Assembly: GCA_900543875.1 (NCBI GenBank)
Contig: UQSV01000007.1
Location: 1-39,571, forward strand
From: an uncultured Coriobacteriaceae bacterium
GTDB lineage: Bacteria; Actinomycetota; Coriobacteriia; Coriobacteriales; Atopobiaceae
Direction of reading: 5' to 3'
Length of the DNA stretch: 39,571 nt
Shown: positions 22,418 to 31,824 of the stretch, in pieces
How the letters are laid out: every line of letters starts with the position of its first letter
Position numbering within the stretch: the stretch's first letter is position 1
Program-made: the position numbers and the translations under genes
The notes under the pieces: generated by a model
What the model was told of the DNA's origin: nothing
The model's input: the letters and a program-made list of their open reading frames with translations, nothing else
Database searches by the model: none

Positions 22418-23296
22418 ATGGCTGATCTCGATGGCCTCAAGGTCGCTCATGACTATCACGTCGACGAGCCGTTTGCCAACAACAAGGGCTTCTACGTCAA
22501 GGGTGCCAACAGCCTCGACTGGGGCATGAAGAAGCACCTCTCCAACATCTTTAACCCCAAGAGCGGTAACACCGTCATGTTCGCCTTCGACCACGGCTAC
22601 TTCATGGGTGCCACGGCCGGCCTCGAGCGCCTCGACCTGCTCCTCCCGAAGCTCGCCCCCTACGTCGACTGCTTCATGGGCACCCGCGGCGCCATCCGCT
22701 CCTGCGTCCCGCCCGAGATCACGAAGGCCATCGCCCTGCGCACCACCTCCGGTTCGTCCATGCTCCAGGCTGACCTCTCCCACGAGGTCATCGCCGTTGA
22801 CATCGAGGATGCCATCCGCATGAACGCCGACTGCATGGCCTCCCAGGTCTTCATCGGCGGCGACGGCCAGCTGTCTTCCATCGACAACCTGAGCCAGACC
22901 ATCAATGCCGGCTTCCGCTACAGCATCCCCACCCTGGGCGTCTGCGCCGTTGGCAAGGACATGGAGCGCACCCCGCGCTTCTTCAAGCTCGCCACGCGCA
23001 TCATCGCCGAAATGGGCTGCCAGATGGTCAAGACCTATGACTGCGAGGACTTCGAGGAGGTTGTGGCTGCCTGCCCCGTGCCCATCGTCGTTGCCGGCGG
23101 CAAGAAGCTTCCCGAGAAGGATGCCCTGCACCTCGCCTACGACGTCATCCGCAAGGGTGCCCACGGCGTCGACATGGGCCGCAACATCTTCCAGTCCACG
23201 CACCCCATCGAGATGGCCCAGTGCGTCAACAAGATCGTGCACGAGGGCATGACCGACGTCGAGGCTTGGGAGATGTTCCAGGACATCGCCAAGTAG
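22418..23296 (+). CDS. lsrF: LsrF, phospho-AI-2 degrading thiolase (class I aldolase fold)
   Basis: A 292-residue DeoC/FbaB-type TIM-barrel enzyme. E. coli LsrF transfers an acetyl group from 3-hydroxy-2,4-pentanedione-5-phosphate to CoA, giving dihydroxyacetone phosphate and acetyl-CoA and ending the signal. Family words are FAFDHGYFMGATAGLERLD near residue 45, the catalytic Lys205 in QMVKTYDCEDFEEVV, PIVVAGGKKLPEKDAL and GVDMGRNIFQS. ATG 22418 is preceded by AAAGGA. It is the last gene of the plus-strand arm; LsrG, which makes the LsrF substrate from phospho-DPD, is not found next to it. Confidence 0.93.
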   Translation: MADLDGLKVAHDYHVDEPFANNKGFYVKGANSLDWGMKKHLSNIFNPKSGNTVMFAFDHGYFMGATAGLERLDLLLPKLAPYVDCFMGTRGAIRSCVPPEITKAIALRTTSGSSMLQADLSHEVIAVDIEDAIRMNADCMASQVFIGGDGQLSSIDNLSQTINAGFRYSIPTLGVCAVGKDMERTPRFFKLATRIIAEMGCQMVKTYDCEDFEEVVAACPVPIVVAGGKKLPEKDALHLAYDVIRKGAHGVDMGRNIFQSTHPIEMAQCVNKIVHEGMTDVEAWEMFQDIAK

Positions 23297-23393
23297 CGAT
23301 TCGCCTTCCAAGCGGCAAAAGATGGGATAGCCGCATGGTCTAGCACATAGCCCCTTCGCGGCTCACTACCCGTCTTTGCGTGGGCCGTCTCCC

Positions 23394-23445
23394 GCGCCCG
23401 GAGCCCAGTTCCCCCTTCCACTGGCTCCGGGCGCATTGTATTGTT
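23394..23445 (+). terminator. Terminator of lsrACDBF
   Basis: GCGCCCGGAGCC (23394-23405) pairs perfectly with GGCTCCGGGCGC (23423-23434). The stem extends by AGT/ACT after one bulged C and is followed by ATTGTATTGTTG. It lies in the 308-base gap between lsrF and tadA; the rest of the gap shows nothing clear. Confidence 0.8.
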
Positions 23446-23604
23446 GCGTGGTGTTGGAGCCGCATCGATGCGTTGCCGAGCCGTAGAGTGTTGGGTTGCG
23501 CCGATGCGCTACTGCGCGACGCGGTGCTTACTTTGCACCGATGTGTTGCCGTGTCGCGAGTCGCTTGGCCGCGTCTTTGCCGACGCGACGATGGGGTGTG
23601 GAAG

Positions 23605-24129
23605 ATGGGGGAGGGCAATCGCGTGACCGACGAGGACTATATGCGCATGGCGCTTGCCGAGGCGCGCCTGGCGGCCGATGAGGGCGAGGTGCCCATTGGT
23701 GCTGTCGTTGTGCACGAGGGCGAGGTCATCGCCCGTGCCCACAACCGCCGCGAGAAGGACCGCGACCCGTCTGCCCATGCTGAGTTCAGCGCCCTGCTCG
23801 CCGCGGCCCGCGCCCTCGACCGTTGGCGCCTTACCGGCTGCACCGTATACGTGACGCTCGAGCCCTGCCTCATGTGTGCTGGTCTCATGGTCAACTCGCG
23901 CATCGACCGCTGCGTCTTTGGCGCGCCAGACCCCAAGGGCGGGGCCCTGGGCACGCTCTTTGACGTGAGTCATGACGAGCGGCTCAACCATGAGTTCGAG
24001 GCGGCGGGCGGCGTGCTTCAGGACGAGTGCGCGGCCGTGCTGCGCGAGTTCTTCCGCGCCCGGCGCCAGGTGGCAAAGGCCGCCAAGAAGAAGGGCCCCG
24101 GTGATGCCGAGGCCCCTGCCTGCTGCTAA
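23605..24129 (+). CDS. tadA: tRNA-specific adenosine deaminase TadA
   Basis: A 174-residue zinc deaminase that converts A34 to inosine in tRNA-Arg(ACG). The zinc and catalytic motif is His58-Ala-Glu60 (SAHAEFSAL) with Cys88 and Cys91 in EPCLMCAG. Other family words are DEGEVPIGAVVV, RLTGCTVYVTLEP and DPKGGALGTLF. Two starts are possible: ATG 23605, or GTG 23623 with a stronger ribosome-binding site (GGGGGAGGG, 7-8 bases before). GTG 23623 would give 168 residues beginning VTDEDYMRMAL. The C-terminus carries an extra Lys/Ala-rich tail. It is probably a single gene, convergent with the helicase. Confidence 0.93.
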   Translation: MGEGNRVTDEDYMRMALAEARLAADEGEVPIGAVVVHEGEVIARAHNRREKDRDPSAHAEFSALLAAARALDRWRLTGCTVYVTLEPCLMCAGLMVNSRIDRCVFGAPDPKGGALGTLFDVSHDERLNHEFEAAGGVLQDECAAVLREFFRARRQVAKAAKKKGPGDAEAPACC

Positions 24130-24177
24130 TGAACCTGGTGGCGGCCGGACAATTGCATCCCTGCCGCTCTTCTCGTC

Positions 24178-25437
<1,260 letters not shown>

Positions 25438-25454
25438 ACCTGCAAGTATGCAGC

Positions 25455-25489
25455 AACGCCCCCATCTCTGCACGCGAGACGGGGGCGTT
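25455..25489. promoter_or_regulatory. Hairpin in the helicase leader
   Basis: AACGCCCCC (25455-25463) pairs perfectly with GGGGGCGTT (25481-25489), 17-base loop. It lies 18 bases upstream of the helicase start. DEAD-box helicase genes are often regulated through structured leaders; here it may also be a second terminator for metQ. Confidence 0.5.
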
Positions 25490-25504
25490 GGGCAGCGCTC
25501 CACC

Positions 25505-25542
25505 AAAAAGCGGCGCCCACTCTCAGGAGAGGGGCACCGCTT
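25505..25542 (-). terminator. Terminator of metNIQ
   Basis: AAGCGGCGCCC (25508-25518) pairs with GGGCACCGCTT (25532-25542) with one mismatch. On the minus strand it is followed by TTTTTGG. It sits about 45 bases after the metQ stop. Confidence 0.85.
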
Positions 25543-25588
25543 GGCTAATCCTTGGGCGCCGCGAGTCGCTGTGGCACCGGGGGGATAA

Positions 25589-26446
25589 CTAGAACACCGG
25601 GATGACGGAGCCCTTGTACTGCTCCTCGATGAACTTCTTGGCGGTGTCGGAGGTCAGGGCCTTGATGAGGGCCTGGGTCTTGTCGGAGTTCTCCTCGCCC
25701 TTGCGCACGGCGACGATGTTGGCGTAGGTCTGGGCGGCCTCGGAGCTGGCGTCCTCGCTGGCGAGCGTGGCGGAGGTGTCAAGGCCGGCGGACAGGGCGT
25801 AGTTGCCGTTGATCACGGCGAAGTCGGCGTCCTGCAGGGAGCGCGGCACGGCAGCTGCCTCGACCTCGACGAGCTCGATGTTGTGCGGGTTCTCCTCGAT
25901 GTCGTTGGCCGTGGCCTCGAGCCCCACGCCGTCCTTGAGCTTGATGACGCCCTGGTCCTGGAGCAGCAGCAGCGCGCGGGCCTCGTTGGTGGCGTCGCTC
26001 GGCACGGCAATCTTGGCGCCGTCGGGGACGTTCTTGATGTCGGAGCTCTTGCCCGCGTACAGGCCCATCGGCTCGAAGTGGATGGCGCTGGCGCTCACGA
26101 GGTCGGTGCCGTTCTCCTCGTTGTAGTTCTCGAGGTAGGGGAGGTGCTGGAAGTAGTTGGCGTCAAGGTCGCCCTCGGAAAGGGCAACGTTGGGCTGCAC
26201 GTAATCGTTGTACTCGACGACCTTGAGCTCGTAGCCCTCGGCCTTGAGCTCGTCGGCCACGGCGTTGAGGATCTCTGCGTGGGGCGAGGGGGAGGCGCCA
26301 ACGGTGATGACGTTGTCGGCCGAGCCGGAGGCGGCAGCGGTCGTGGTGGCGGCGTTGGAGTTGCCACCGCAGGCGGTGAGGGCAAGGGCGAGGCCGGCCG
26401 CGGCGACGACGCCGGCGAGCGGCTTGAGGTGCTGCTTGAGGGACAT
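25589..26446 (-). CDS. metQ: Methionine-binding lipoprotein MetQ
   Basis: A 285-residue NlpA-family substrate-binding lipoprotein. It has a signal peptide with lipobox LALTACGG (Cys near residue 26), then an Ala/Thr/Ser linker, then the mature domain starting VITVGASPSPHAEILNAV. Typical words are EYNDYVQPNVALSEGDLDANYFQH and PSDATNEARALLLLQDQG. It delivers D- or L-methionine to MetI/MetN. ATG 26446 follows AAAGGAACC. It is last of metN-metI-metQ, starting about 150 bases after metI. Confidence 0.95.
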   Translation of the reverse strand: MSLKQHLKPLAGVVAAAGLALALTACGGNSNAATTTAAASGSADNVITVGASPSPHAEILNAVADELKAEGYELKVVEYNDYVQPNVALSEGDLDANYFQHLPYLENYNEENGTDLVSASAIHFEPMGLYAGKSSDIKNVPDGAKIAVPSDATNEARALLLLQDQGVIKLKDGVGLEATANDIEENPHNIELVEVEAAAVPRSLQDADFAVINGNYALSAGLDTSATLASEDASSEAAQTYANIVAVRKGEENSDKTQALIKALTSDTAKKFIEEQYKGSVIPVF

Positions 26447-26597
26447 GGCGGTTCCTTTCTGATGCGTGGTTGCTGTGGGCAGCGGGTGGGCAAATCGATA
26501 TGGCAAGCCCCATCCCGAGTGAACGGGCGAGACGAAACACCTGGTAGAGTGGTTAGCGCTGGATTGGGTGCGCGATTGCGCGCTCGGTGCGCGCTCG

Positions 26598-27275
26598 CTA
26601 GGAGCGCATTCGCTTGTCGAACACCTTGACGAGGACGTTGCACACGGTCTGGATGACCTGAACCATCACGATGAGGATGATGACCGTGGCGATCATGACG
26701 TCGTCCTGGTAGCGCTGGTAGCCGTAGCGGATGGCGATGTCGCCCAGGCCGCCGGCGCCCACGGTGCCAGCCATGGCGGTGTAGCCCAGGATCGTGATGA
26801 TGACGATGGGCAGGCCGCGCAGCAGGCTGGGCAGGCCCTCGCGCAGGTAGACCTTGACGATGATCTCCCAGGTGGAGGCACCCATGGAGCTCGCAGCCTC
26901 GACCAGGCCGCGGTCGACCTCGGCCTCGCTCGACTCGACCATGCGCGCCACGAACGGCGCGGCCGAGACGATGAGCGGGAACACCGCGGCGGGAACGCCC
27001 AGCGTGGTGCCCACGATGGCGCGGGTCACGGGGATGAGGAAGAGCAGCAGGATGATGAACGGTAGCGAGCGGGCCATGTTCACGAACCAGCCGAGCACCT
27101 CGTAGGCAACGCGGTTCTCGCGTAGGCCGCCGGGGGCGAGCACCGTGAGCAGCGTGCCCAGGATGACGCCGATGACGTAGGCGCCCAGCGTCGAGGCAAG
27201 CACCATGACCGTGGTGTCGACGGTGCCCTGGGCGAGGAGCGCCCCATACTTGTCGAAGAATGTGGCGAAGTCCAT
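26598..27275 (-). CDS. metI: Methionine ABC importer permease MetI
   Basis: A 225-residue permease with five predicted membrane helices. Family words are TVDTTVMVLASTLGAYVIG, MARSLPFIILLLFLIPVTR and the ATPase-coupling stretch VEAASSMGASTWEI. ATG 27275 shares its A with the metN TAA stop (TAATG), so translation is coupled. It forms the transmembrane homodimer of the MetNIQ importer. Confidence 0.95.
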   Translation of the reverse strand: MDFATFFDKYGALLAQGTVDTTVMVLASTLGAYVIGVILGTLLTVLAPGGLRENRVAYEVLGWFVNMARSLPFIILLLFLIPVTRAIVGTTLGVPAAVFPLIVSAAPFVARMVESSEAEVDRGLVEAASSMGASTWEIIVKVYLREGLPSLLRGLPIVIITILGYTAMAGTVGAGGLGDIAIRYGYQRYQDDVMIATVIILIVMVQVIQTVCNVLVKVFDKRMRS

Positions 27276-28033
27276 TAGCGACCCTCCCCCTCGAACTGAA
27301 GCAGCGCGCGTGTGACGTCTGCCTGGGGGTTTCCAAACACCTCGGCAACGGTGCCCTGCTCGACGACCTGGCCGTGCTCCATGACGGCGATGCGGCCGCA
27401 GATGCGGCGGGCAACGGCGAGCGAGTGGGTGATGAGCACGATGGTGACGCCGAGCTTCTCGTTGATGCTGCCCAGCAGGTCGAGGACCTGGCTGGTGGTG
27501 AGCGTGTCGAGGGCGCTCGTTGCCTCGTCGCACAGCAGCGTCTTGGGGTTGGTCATGAGCGCGCGGGCGATTGCGACGCGCTGCTGCTGACCGCCGGAGA
27601 GCTGGGAGGGGTAGGAGTGCTCCTTGCCCTCGAGGCCAACGAGGCCGAGCAGCTCGCGGGCGCGGTCGGTGGCCTCGGCGCGCGAGACGCGGCCGGCGCT
27701 GCTGGCGAGCGTGGCCGGGAAGATGACGTTGTCGAGCACGGTGCGCTGCTCGAAGAGGGAGAAGCGCTGGAAGATCATGCCGATGTCGGCGCGCAGGGCG
27801 CGAAGCTCGGTGCCACGCAGGCTCGTGACGTCGTGGCCGTCGATGACGACGGAGCCCGAGGTGGGCTGCTCGAGGAGGTTGATGCAGCGCACGAGGGTCG
27901 ACTTGCCTGCTCCCGACTCGCCGATGATGCCGAAGACCTCGCCGGTGTCGATGGTGAGCGAGACGTTGTCGAGGGCCTTGACGGTGCCCGCGCTCGTCTC
28001 GAACGACTTGGATATGTTAGTAAGCGTAATCAT
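27275..28033 (-). CDS. metN: Methionine ABC importer ATPase MetN (short form)
   Basis: A 252-residue ABC ATPase. Walker A is GESGAGKST, signature LSGGQQQRVAIARAL, Walker B TLLCDEATSALD and H-loop VLITHS. Classic MetN is about 340 residues and carries a C-terminal NIL/C2 domain that binds methionine and inhibits transport. This protein stops soon after the ATPase core (EGEGR), so that feedback domain is missing, as in some other Gram-positive forms. ATG 28033 has no clear ribosome-binding site and lies just after a -10-like TATACT, so the mRNA may be nearly leaderless. Confidence 0.9.
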   Translation of the reverse strand: MITLTNISKSFETSAGTVKALDNVSLTIDTGEVFGIIGESGAGKSTLVRCINLLEQPTSGSVVIDGHDVTSLRGTELRALRADIGMIFQRFSLFEQRTVLDNVIFPATLASSAGRVSRAEATDRARELLGLVGLEGKEHSYPSQLSGGQQQRVAIARALMTNPKTLLCDEATSALDTLTTSQVLDLLGSINEKLGVTIVLITHSLAVARRICGRIAVMEHGQVVEQGTVAEVFGNPQADVTRALLQFEGEGR

Positions 28034-28043
28034 GGTGCCAGTG

Positions 28044-28049
28044 AGTATA
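28044..28049 (-). promoter_or_regulatory. Extended -10 element before metN
   Basis: TATACT (28049-28044 on the minus strand) is preceded by TGG as an extended -10. The ATG at 28033 is only about 10 bases further, which implies a leaderless or very short-leader transcript. No clear -35. No SAM or T-box leader is seen in the 100 bases upstream. Confidence 0.45.
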
Positions 28050-28131
28050 CCAGCAGAACTGAAGGCCGACTGGATAAATACCCTATAAACCCGGTAGGAA
28101 AAGTCAATAATTAGCGATAGCTTCAGGCTAT

Positions 28132-28183
28132 GGAAAAGGGTCCCTCGGGCAGCCGATGTTGTGGCTGTGTCCGAGGGACCCTT
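28132..28183 (-). terminator. Terminator downstream of the nitroreductase gene
   Basis: AAGGGTCCCTCGG (28136-28148) pairs perfectly with CCGAGGGACCCTT (28171-28183), followed on the minus strand by TTCCATAG. Confidence 0.85.
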
Positions 28184-28220
28184 GGGATGCGGCTATGCTT
28201 GCGCTCGGCCGTCGCGAGGG

Positions 28221-28263
28221 CTCGGCAAGCCTGCACCCTTATGCGTGGTGCGGGCTTGCCGAG
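28221..28263. repeat. 17-bp stem hairpin after the nitroreductase stop
   Basis: CTCGGCAAGCCTGCACC (28221-28237) pairs with GGTGCGGGCTTGCCGAG (28247-28263) at 16 of 17 positions, 9-base loop. No U tract. With the next hairpin (28136-28183) it makes a double hairpin 3' end. Confidence 0.75.
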
Positions 28264-28278
28264 GTGCCGTACTCGCTG

Positions 28279-28803
28279 CTACTTGACGTAGGTGACACGG
28301 CCGGGCTTGCGCTCGGCGCCCGCCTGCTCGCCGCCTTCCGCGGCGTAGCCCAGGATGCAGTGGCCAACGCCGCGCCAGGTGCCCTCGACGCCCCACTTGG
28401 CGAGCAGGGCCTTGCCCTCGTCGCTCTCGAACTCCTCTTTGGCGCGGTGGATCCAACAGGAGCCAACGCCCAGCGCGTGCGCGGCGTTCATGAGGTTGCC
28501 CATGACGAGCGCGCCGTCCTCGACGCAGGTGGGGTTCTCGGGGTTGGTGAGCACCACGATGACGGCCTTGGCTCCATAGAAGGGGTCGTTCGTGGTGCCC
28601 ATGATCTGGGCATTCATGCGGCTGAGAGCGGCAACGTCATCGGGGTTGGTGACGACGACCAGGTGCGTGCCCTGGCGGCCCATGCCGCTTGCGGCCCACA
28701 GGCCTGCCTCGACGATCTGCTCAAGCTTCTCAGGATCGACGGGCTGGTCGGTGTAGCTCCTGCAGCTGCGGCGCTGCTCGAGTGCCTCGATGACCTGGTT
28801 CAT
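28279..28803 (-). CDS. Nitroreductase-family flavoprotein
   Basis: A 174-residue FMN-dependent oxidoreductase of the nitroreductase fold. It starts MNQVIEALEQRRSCRSYTDQPV, the usual N-terminal FMN-phosphate-binding RRSxRxY, followed by GLWAASGMGRQGTHLVVVT and CWIHRAKEEFESDEGKALL. ATG 28803 is preceded by AGAAAGGA. Substrate unknown; such enzymes reduce quinones, flavins or nitro compounds with NAD(P)H. It is a single gene ended by two hairpins. Confidence 0.9.
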   Translation of the reverse strand: MNQVIEALEQRRSCRSYTDQPVDPEKLEQIVEAGLWAASGMGRQGTHLVVVTNPDDVAALSRMNAQIMGTTNDPFYGAKAVIVVLTNPENPTCVEDGALVMGNLMNAAHALGVGSCWIHRAKEEFESDEGKALLAKWGVEGTWRGVGHCILGYAAEGGEQAGAERKPGRVTYVK

Positions 28804-28873
28804 GGCACGATCCTTTCTCGAAATGGGTGCCCGGAGAGGGCGCCTACGCTGTCCCTTAGAAAAAACTTCATTA

Positions 28874-28990
28874 AGTCGGTAACCTGTTTGAGGCTTGCTG
28901 AGTAGGCGGGCTTTATCCGTAGCAAAACCGCAGGTCGCGGAGTCTACAAATGGGGGACTACTTGCCAATCGCGGAAGAGGTTACCGACTT
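28874..28990. repeat. 117-bp unit bounded by 12-bp inverted repeats
   Basis: AAGTCGGTAACC (28874-28885) and GGTTACCGACTT (28979-28990) are perfect inverted repeats 93 bases apart, in the 366-base gap between the nitroreductase and the peptidase gene. The inside includes GGGGGACTAC and CGCGGAGTCTAC and shows no coding signature. A TTGACG..TGATAC promoter-like pair follows on the plus strand (about 28989-29023), but no plus-strand gene is near. It resembles a small non-autonomous repeat (MITE/REP type) or a structured RNA. The rest of the gap (29040-29169) shows nothing clear. Confidence 0.5.
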
Positions 28991-29169
28991 GACGTTGTTT
29001 TTTGGCCACACAGCGGTTTGATACCCATTTTTGAGGCAAAGCGGCGCCGCTTGGCGGTCTTTGGGTGATCCTGGTCAACTTGCGTCGACGTGTACGGGCG
29101 CCAATGCTGCGAGGGCCAAGCCCGTTCCGCATTGCGGCAGCAGGAGTGACGCGCCGCCGTCCTCGGTTC

Positions 29170-30546
29170 CTACGCCCCCAGCGCGTGCTCGAGGTCGCCG
29201 CGGTTGAGCGCCTCGGCAAACAGGCGGCCGAAGACCTCGCTGCCGTGCAGGCCGTCGTGCTCAAACTGGTTCGTGACCCAGGCGTGGCTGTTGCCGACGC
29301 GTGAGAGCGTGTCGAGCTGCAGCCCCGAATCGACGTACAAGTCGTCAAAGTAGACGGCGGCCTGCAGGGGCACCTCGTTTGCGGCAAGGCGCGCCTCGTC
29401 ATAGACCGGGTCAAACTCGGTGTCTTCCATGAGCAGGTCAACGGCCGGCTTGAGCGGGGCCAGCAGCGGGTCGTCCTCGAACATGAAGGGGAAGGCCGCC
29501 TCGCCCGTGAGCATAAGGGGGCGCGCCGTGTCTGCGAACTCGGGGTGCCTGGCGTACTCCTGCTCGGCCGCCCAGCGGATGGGCTCCTTCATCGCGCCGT
29601 CGGCGTAGATGAACTCCTGCAGCGTCCAGTACAGGGGGTTGCCTGCCGTGGTGAGGTTCTCGAGCACGCCCATGAGGAAGCCGTCGGTGAGCTCGGGCGC
29701 GGCGCCGGCGCAGGCCAGCGAGCCGTCGCCCGCCTCGAAGGCCGTGTCGAGCAGATTGTGCAGGCGCTCGGGCGCGGGCTTCATGCCCAGACCGCCGCCC
29801 AGGGTCTGCAGGCGGCGGACCGAAAGCGGGCTGCCATCGGGAAGGGTCACGTCGCCGGCGGCCAGGCGGTTGGCGATGGCGGCCATGCGTCGCTCGTCCT
29901 CGGGGTAGCGCTCGTAGTAGGCGCGCGTCTTGGCGACCATACGCGGGAAGGTGTGGGCGTAGACGACGGCGGCGCTGGCTGGCACGTGGGGGATGCCGCC
30001 GCAGGTAAAGCTGGCCGCGATCCCTTGCGGGAAGAGGCTCAGGTAGCATAGGGTGAGAAAGCCGCCGTAGCTCTGGCCCAGCGTGGTCCAAGCGCGGCCG
30101 CCAAACTCGGTGAGGCGCAGGTACTCGAAGTCGCGCACGATCGAGGGCGCAAGCAGGCGCTTGAGGTACTCGGCCTGGGCGCGGGCGTCACCGCGGCGCG
30201 CGATGGAGCGGGCACTCGCGTGCGTACTGCGGCCGGTGCCGCGCTGGTCGGGCAGAACCACGCGGAAGTGCTTGATGGCCTCGGCGATCCAGCCGTCTGA
30301 GGTGGGGGAGAGCAGACGCGGGCCCGCGCCGCCGGGACCGCCCTGCAGGAACACGAGGAGCGGCAGGTCGCGGCCCACGTTCTCGGCTGCGCAGACGGTG
30401 CGGTAGAACACGCGGATGCGCTCGCCGGCAGGCAGACCGTCTGCGGCGACGGCGGCGGGCTCGTGGCCGCGCCAGTCGAGCGGCACCTCGATCGAGTGAT
30501 CCTCAACGTAGAGGCCCGGCAGGTAGTAGCTGGTAAGCTTGGACAT
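29170..30546 (-). CDS. Proline iminopeptidase-like alpha/beta hydrolase (S33)
   Basis: A 458-residue alpha/beta hydrolase of the S33 aminopeptidase family, probably cytoplasmic since no signal is seen. The oxyanion motif is FLQGGPGGAGP, followed by LPDQRGTGRST, and the nucleophile Ser lies in the elbow LGQSYGGF. A long helical cap covers about residues 190-340. The late His is in NSHAWVTNQFEHDGLHG. It probably removes N-terminal proline or other residues from peptides. ATG 30546 follows GGAGCCGCC. It is transcribed alone, divergent from metA. Confidence 0.88.
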   Translation of the reverse strand: MSKLTSYYLPGLYVEDHSIEVPLDWRGHEPAAVAADGLPAGERIRVFYRTVCAAENVGRDLPLLVFLQGGPGGAGPRLLSPTSDGWIAEAIKHFRVVLPDQRGTGRSTHASARSIARRGDARAQAEYLKRLLAPSIVRDFEYLRLTEFGGRAWTTLGQSYGGFLTLCYLSLFPQGIAASFTCGGIPHVPASAAVVYAHTFPRMVAKTRAYYERYPEDERRMAAIANRLAAGDVTLPDGSPLSVRRLQTLGGGLGMKPAPERLHNLLDTAFEAGDGSLACAGAAPELTDGFLMGVLENLTTAGNPLYWTLQEFIYADGAMKEPIRWAAEQEYARHPEFADTARPLMLTGEAAFPFMFEDDPLLAPLKPAVDLLMEDTEFDPVYDEARLAANEVPLQAAVYFDDLYVDSGLQLDTLSRVGNSHAWVTNQFEHDGLHGSEVFGRLFAEALNRGDLEHALGA

Positions 30547-30733
30547 GGCGGCTCCTTTTGACGATGCTGCTGCCCACATTATGCCGCTGCCCGAGCGCAC
30601 CTGCGCCGCCGCGCCTGCGTGGGGTACCATTAAACGCTGCATGTCTAAAAGCCGGCGGCAGACCGACCGGCGCTACGGCAGCCCGAGGTCTCATCTGCCC
30701 CGCGCGCATGCCCAGAAAGGTTCTTTGGCTCCC

Positions 30734-31714
30734 ATGCCCATCAACATCCCTGACGGCCTGCCCGCCAAGCGCATCCTTCAGCAGGAGCGCATCTTTGCCC
30801 TCGAGGAGGACGTGGCCCGCAAGCAGCAGATTCGTCCGCTTCGTGTGGCGCTTCTCAACCTCATGCCCACCAAGATCGAGACCGAGACACAGATCCTGCG
30901 CCTCATCTCCAAGAGTCCCATCCAGGTGAGCGTCGACTTCATGCGCGTCTCGACCCACGAGGCCACCCACGCGGCCGACCACCTCGTGAAGTTCTACGAC
31001 ACCTTCGACGACCTCAAGGGCAACAACTACGACGGCCTCATCATCACGGGCGCGCCCGTCGAGCAGATGCCGTTCGAGCAGGTCGACTACTGGGACGAGC
31101 TGTGCCAGATCATGGACTGGGCCCAGGAACACGTGCTTTCCACGATGTTTCTGTGCTGGGGCGCCTTTGCGGGCCTCTATCACCTGCATGGCATCCACAA
31201 GCGCCTGCTGGGCTCCAAGCTCTTTGGTGTGTTTCCCCAGCGCCTGTGCGACGAGTACAACTTCCTCACGAACGGCTTCGACGAGGTCCACAACATGCCG
31301 CACAGCCGCCATGCCGCACCCGATGAGAAGGAGATCGACGCCGACCCCGCGCTGCAGGTGCTCTCGCGCGGCGAGACGAGCGGCCCCGCCCTCATTGCCA
31401 CGCGCGACTTCCATGAGATCTACGCCCTGGGCCACTTTGAGTATGGCCGCGACACCCTGGCCGACGAGTACTGGCGCGACTTCCACGCCGGCCTTCCCAT
31501 CCAGTTGCCGCTGAACTACTTCCCGGACGACGACCCCGAGCGTCAGCCTATCTTCACCTGGCGCAGCCACGCCAACCTGCTCTACCGCAACTGGCTCAAC
31601 TACGTCTACCAGACCACGCCCTACGAGCTCGAGCGCATCCCCGAGGTGGTGGCCGAGCTGCGCGAGCACACCGAAGCACTGCTCGCCAAGGGTGGCGTGC
31701 CCAGCAAGTTCTAG
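30734..31714 (+). CDS. metA: Homoserine O-acyltransferase MetA, predicted acetyl-CoA type
   Basis: A 326-residue enzyme of the MetA family that activates homoserine for methionine synthesis. Catalytic Cys141 lies in TMFLCWGAF, and His234 and Glu236 in GHFEYGRD. The residue that sets acyl specificity appears to be Glu110 (TGAPVEQMPFEQVDYW). Glu there favours acetyl-CoA, as in Bacillus cereus, while E. coli has Gly and uses succinyl-CoA. So despite the name it is probably a homoserine O-acetyltransferase. ATG 30734 is chosen by homology (MPINIPDGLPAKRIL); AGAAAGG lies about 15 bases upstream. The nearby metNIQ importer gives a second methionine source. No SAM riboswitch was seen upstream. Confidence 0.94.
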   Translation: MPINIPDGLPAKRILQQERIFALEEDVARKQQIRPLRVALLNLMPTKIETETQILRLISKSPIQVSVDFMRVSTHEATHAADHLVKFYDTFDDLKGNNYDGLIITGAPVEQMPFEQVDYWDELCQIMDWAQEHVLSTMFLCWGAFAGLYHLHGIHKRLLGSKLFGVFPQRLCDEYNFLTNGFDEVHNMPHSRHAAPDEKEIDADPALQVLSRGETSGPALIATRDFHEIYALGHFEYGRDTLADEYWRDFHAGLPIQLPLNYFPDDDPERQPIFTWRSHANLLYRNWLNYVYQTTPYELERIPEVVAELREHTEALLAKGGVPSKF

Positions 31715-31773
31715 CGCTCACTGCCACGCCCGTGGCCGAGAAAGACGCCGCCGAGAAGGACGCACACAAATGA

Positions 31774-31811
31774 GAGAGGGGCGCGGGGCCTCAAGACCTC
31801 GCGCCCCTCTC
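31774..31811 (+). terminator. Terminator of metA
   Basis: A perfect 12-bp stem: GAGAGGGGCGCG (31774-31785) with CGCGCCCCTCTC (31800-31811). Confidence 0.8.
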
Positions 31812-31824
31812 GCGCAATACATCT

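Noticed and set aside
28034..28135. SAM riboswitch or T-box upstream of metN
   Set aside because: No SAM-I core or T-box sequence (TGGNACCGCG) is seen; the region is short and AT-rich.
28989..29023. Plus-strand promoter TTGACG..TGATAC
   Set aside because: Promoter-like words occur, but no plus-strand gene follows before metA at 30734, so it is not reported as a promoter.
30547..30733. SAM riboswitch upstream of metA
   Set aside because: No recognisable aptamer core in the 187-base divergent region.
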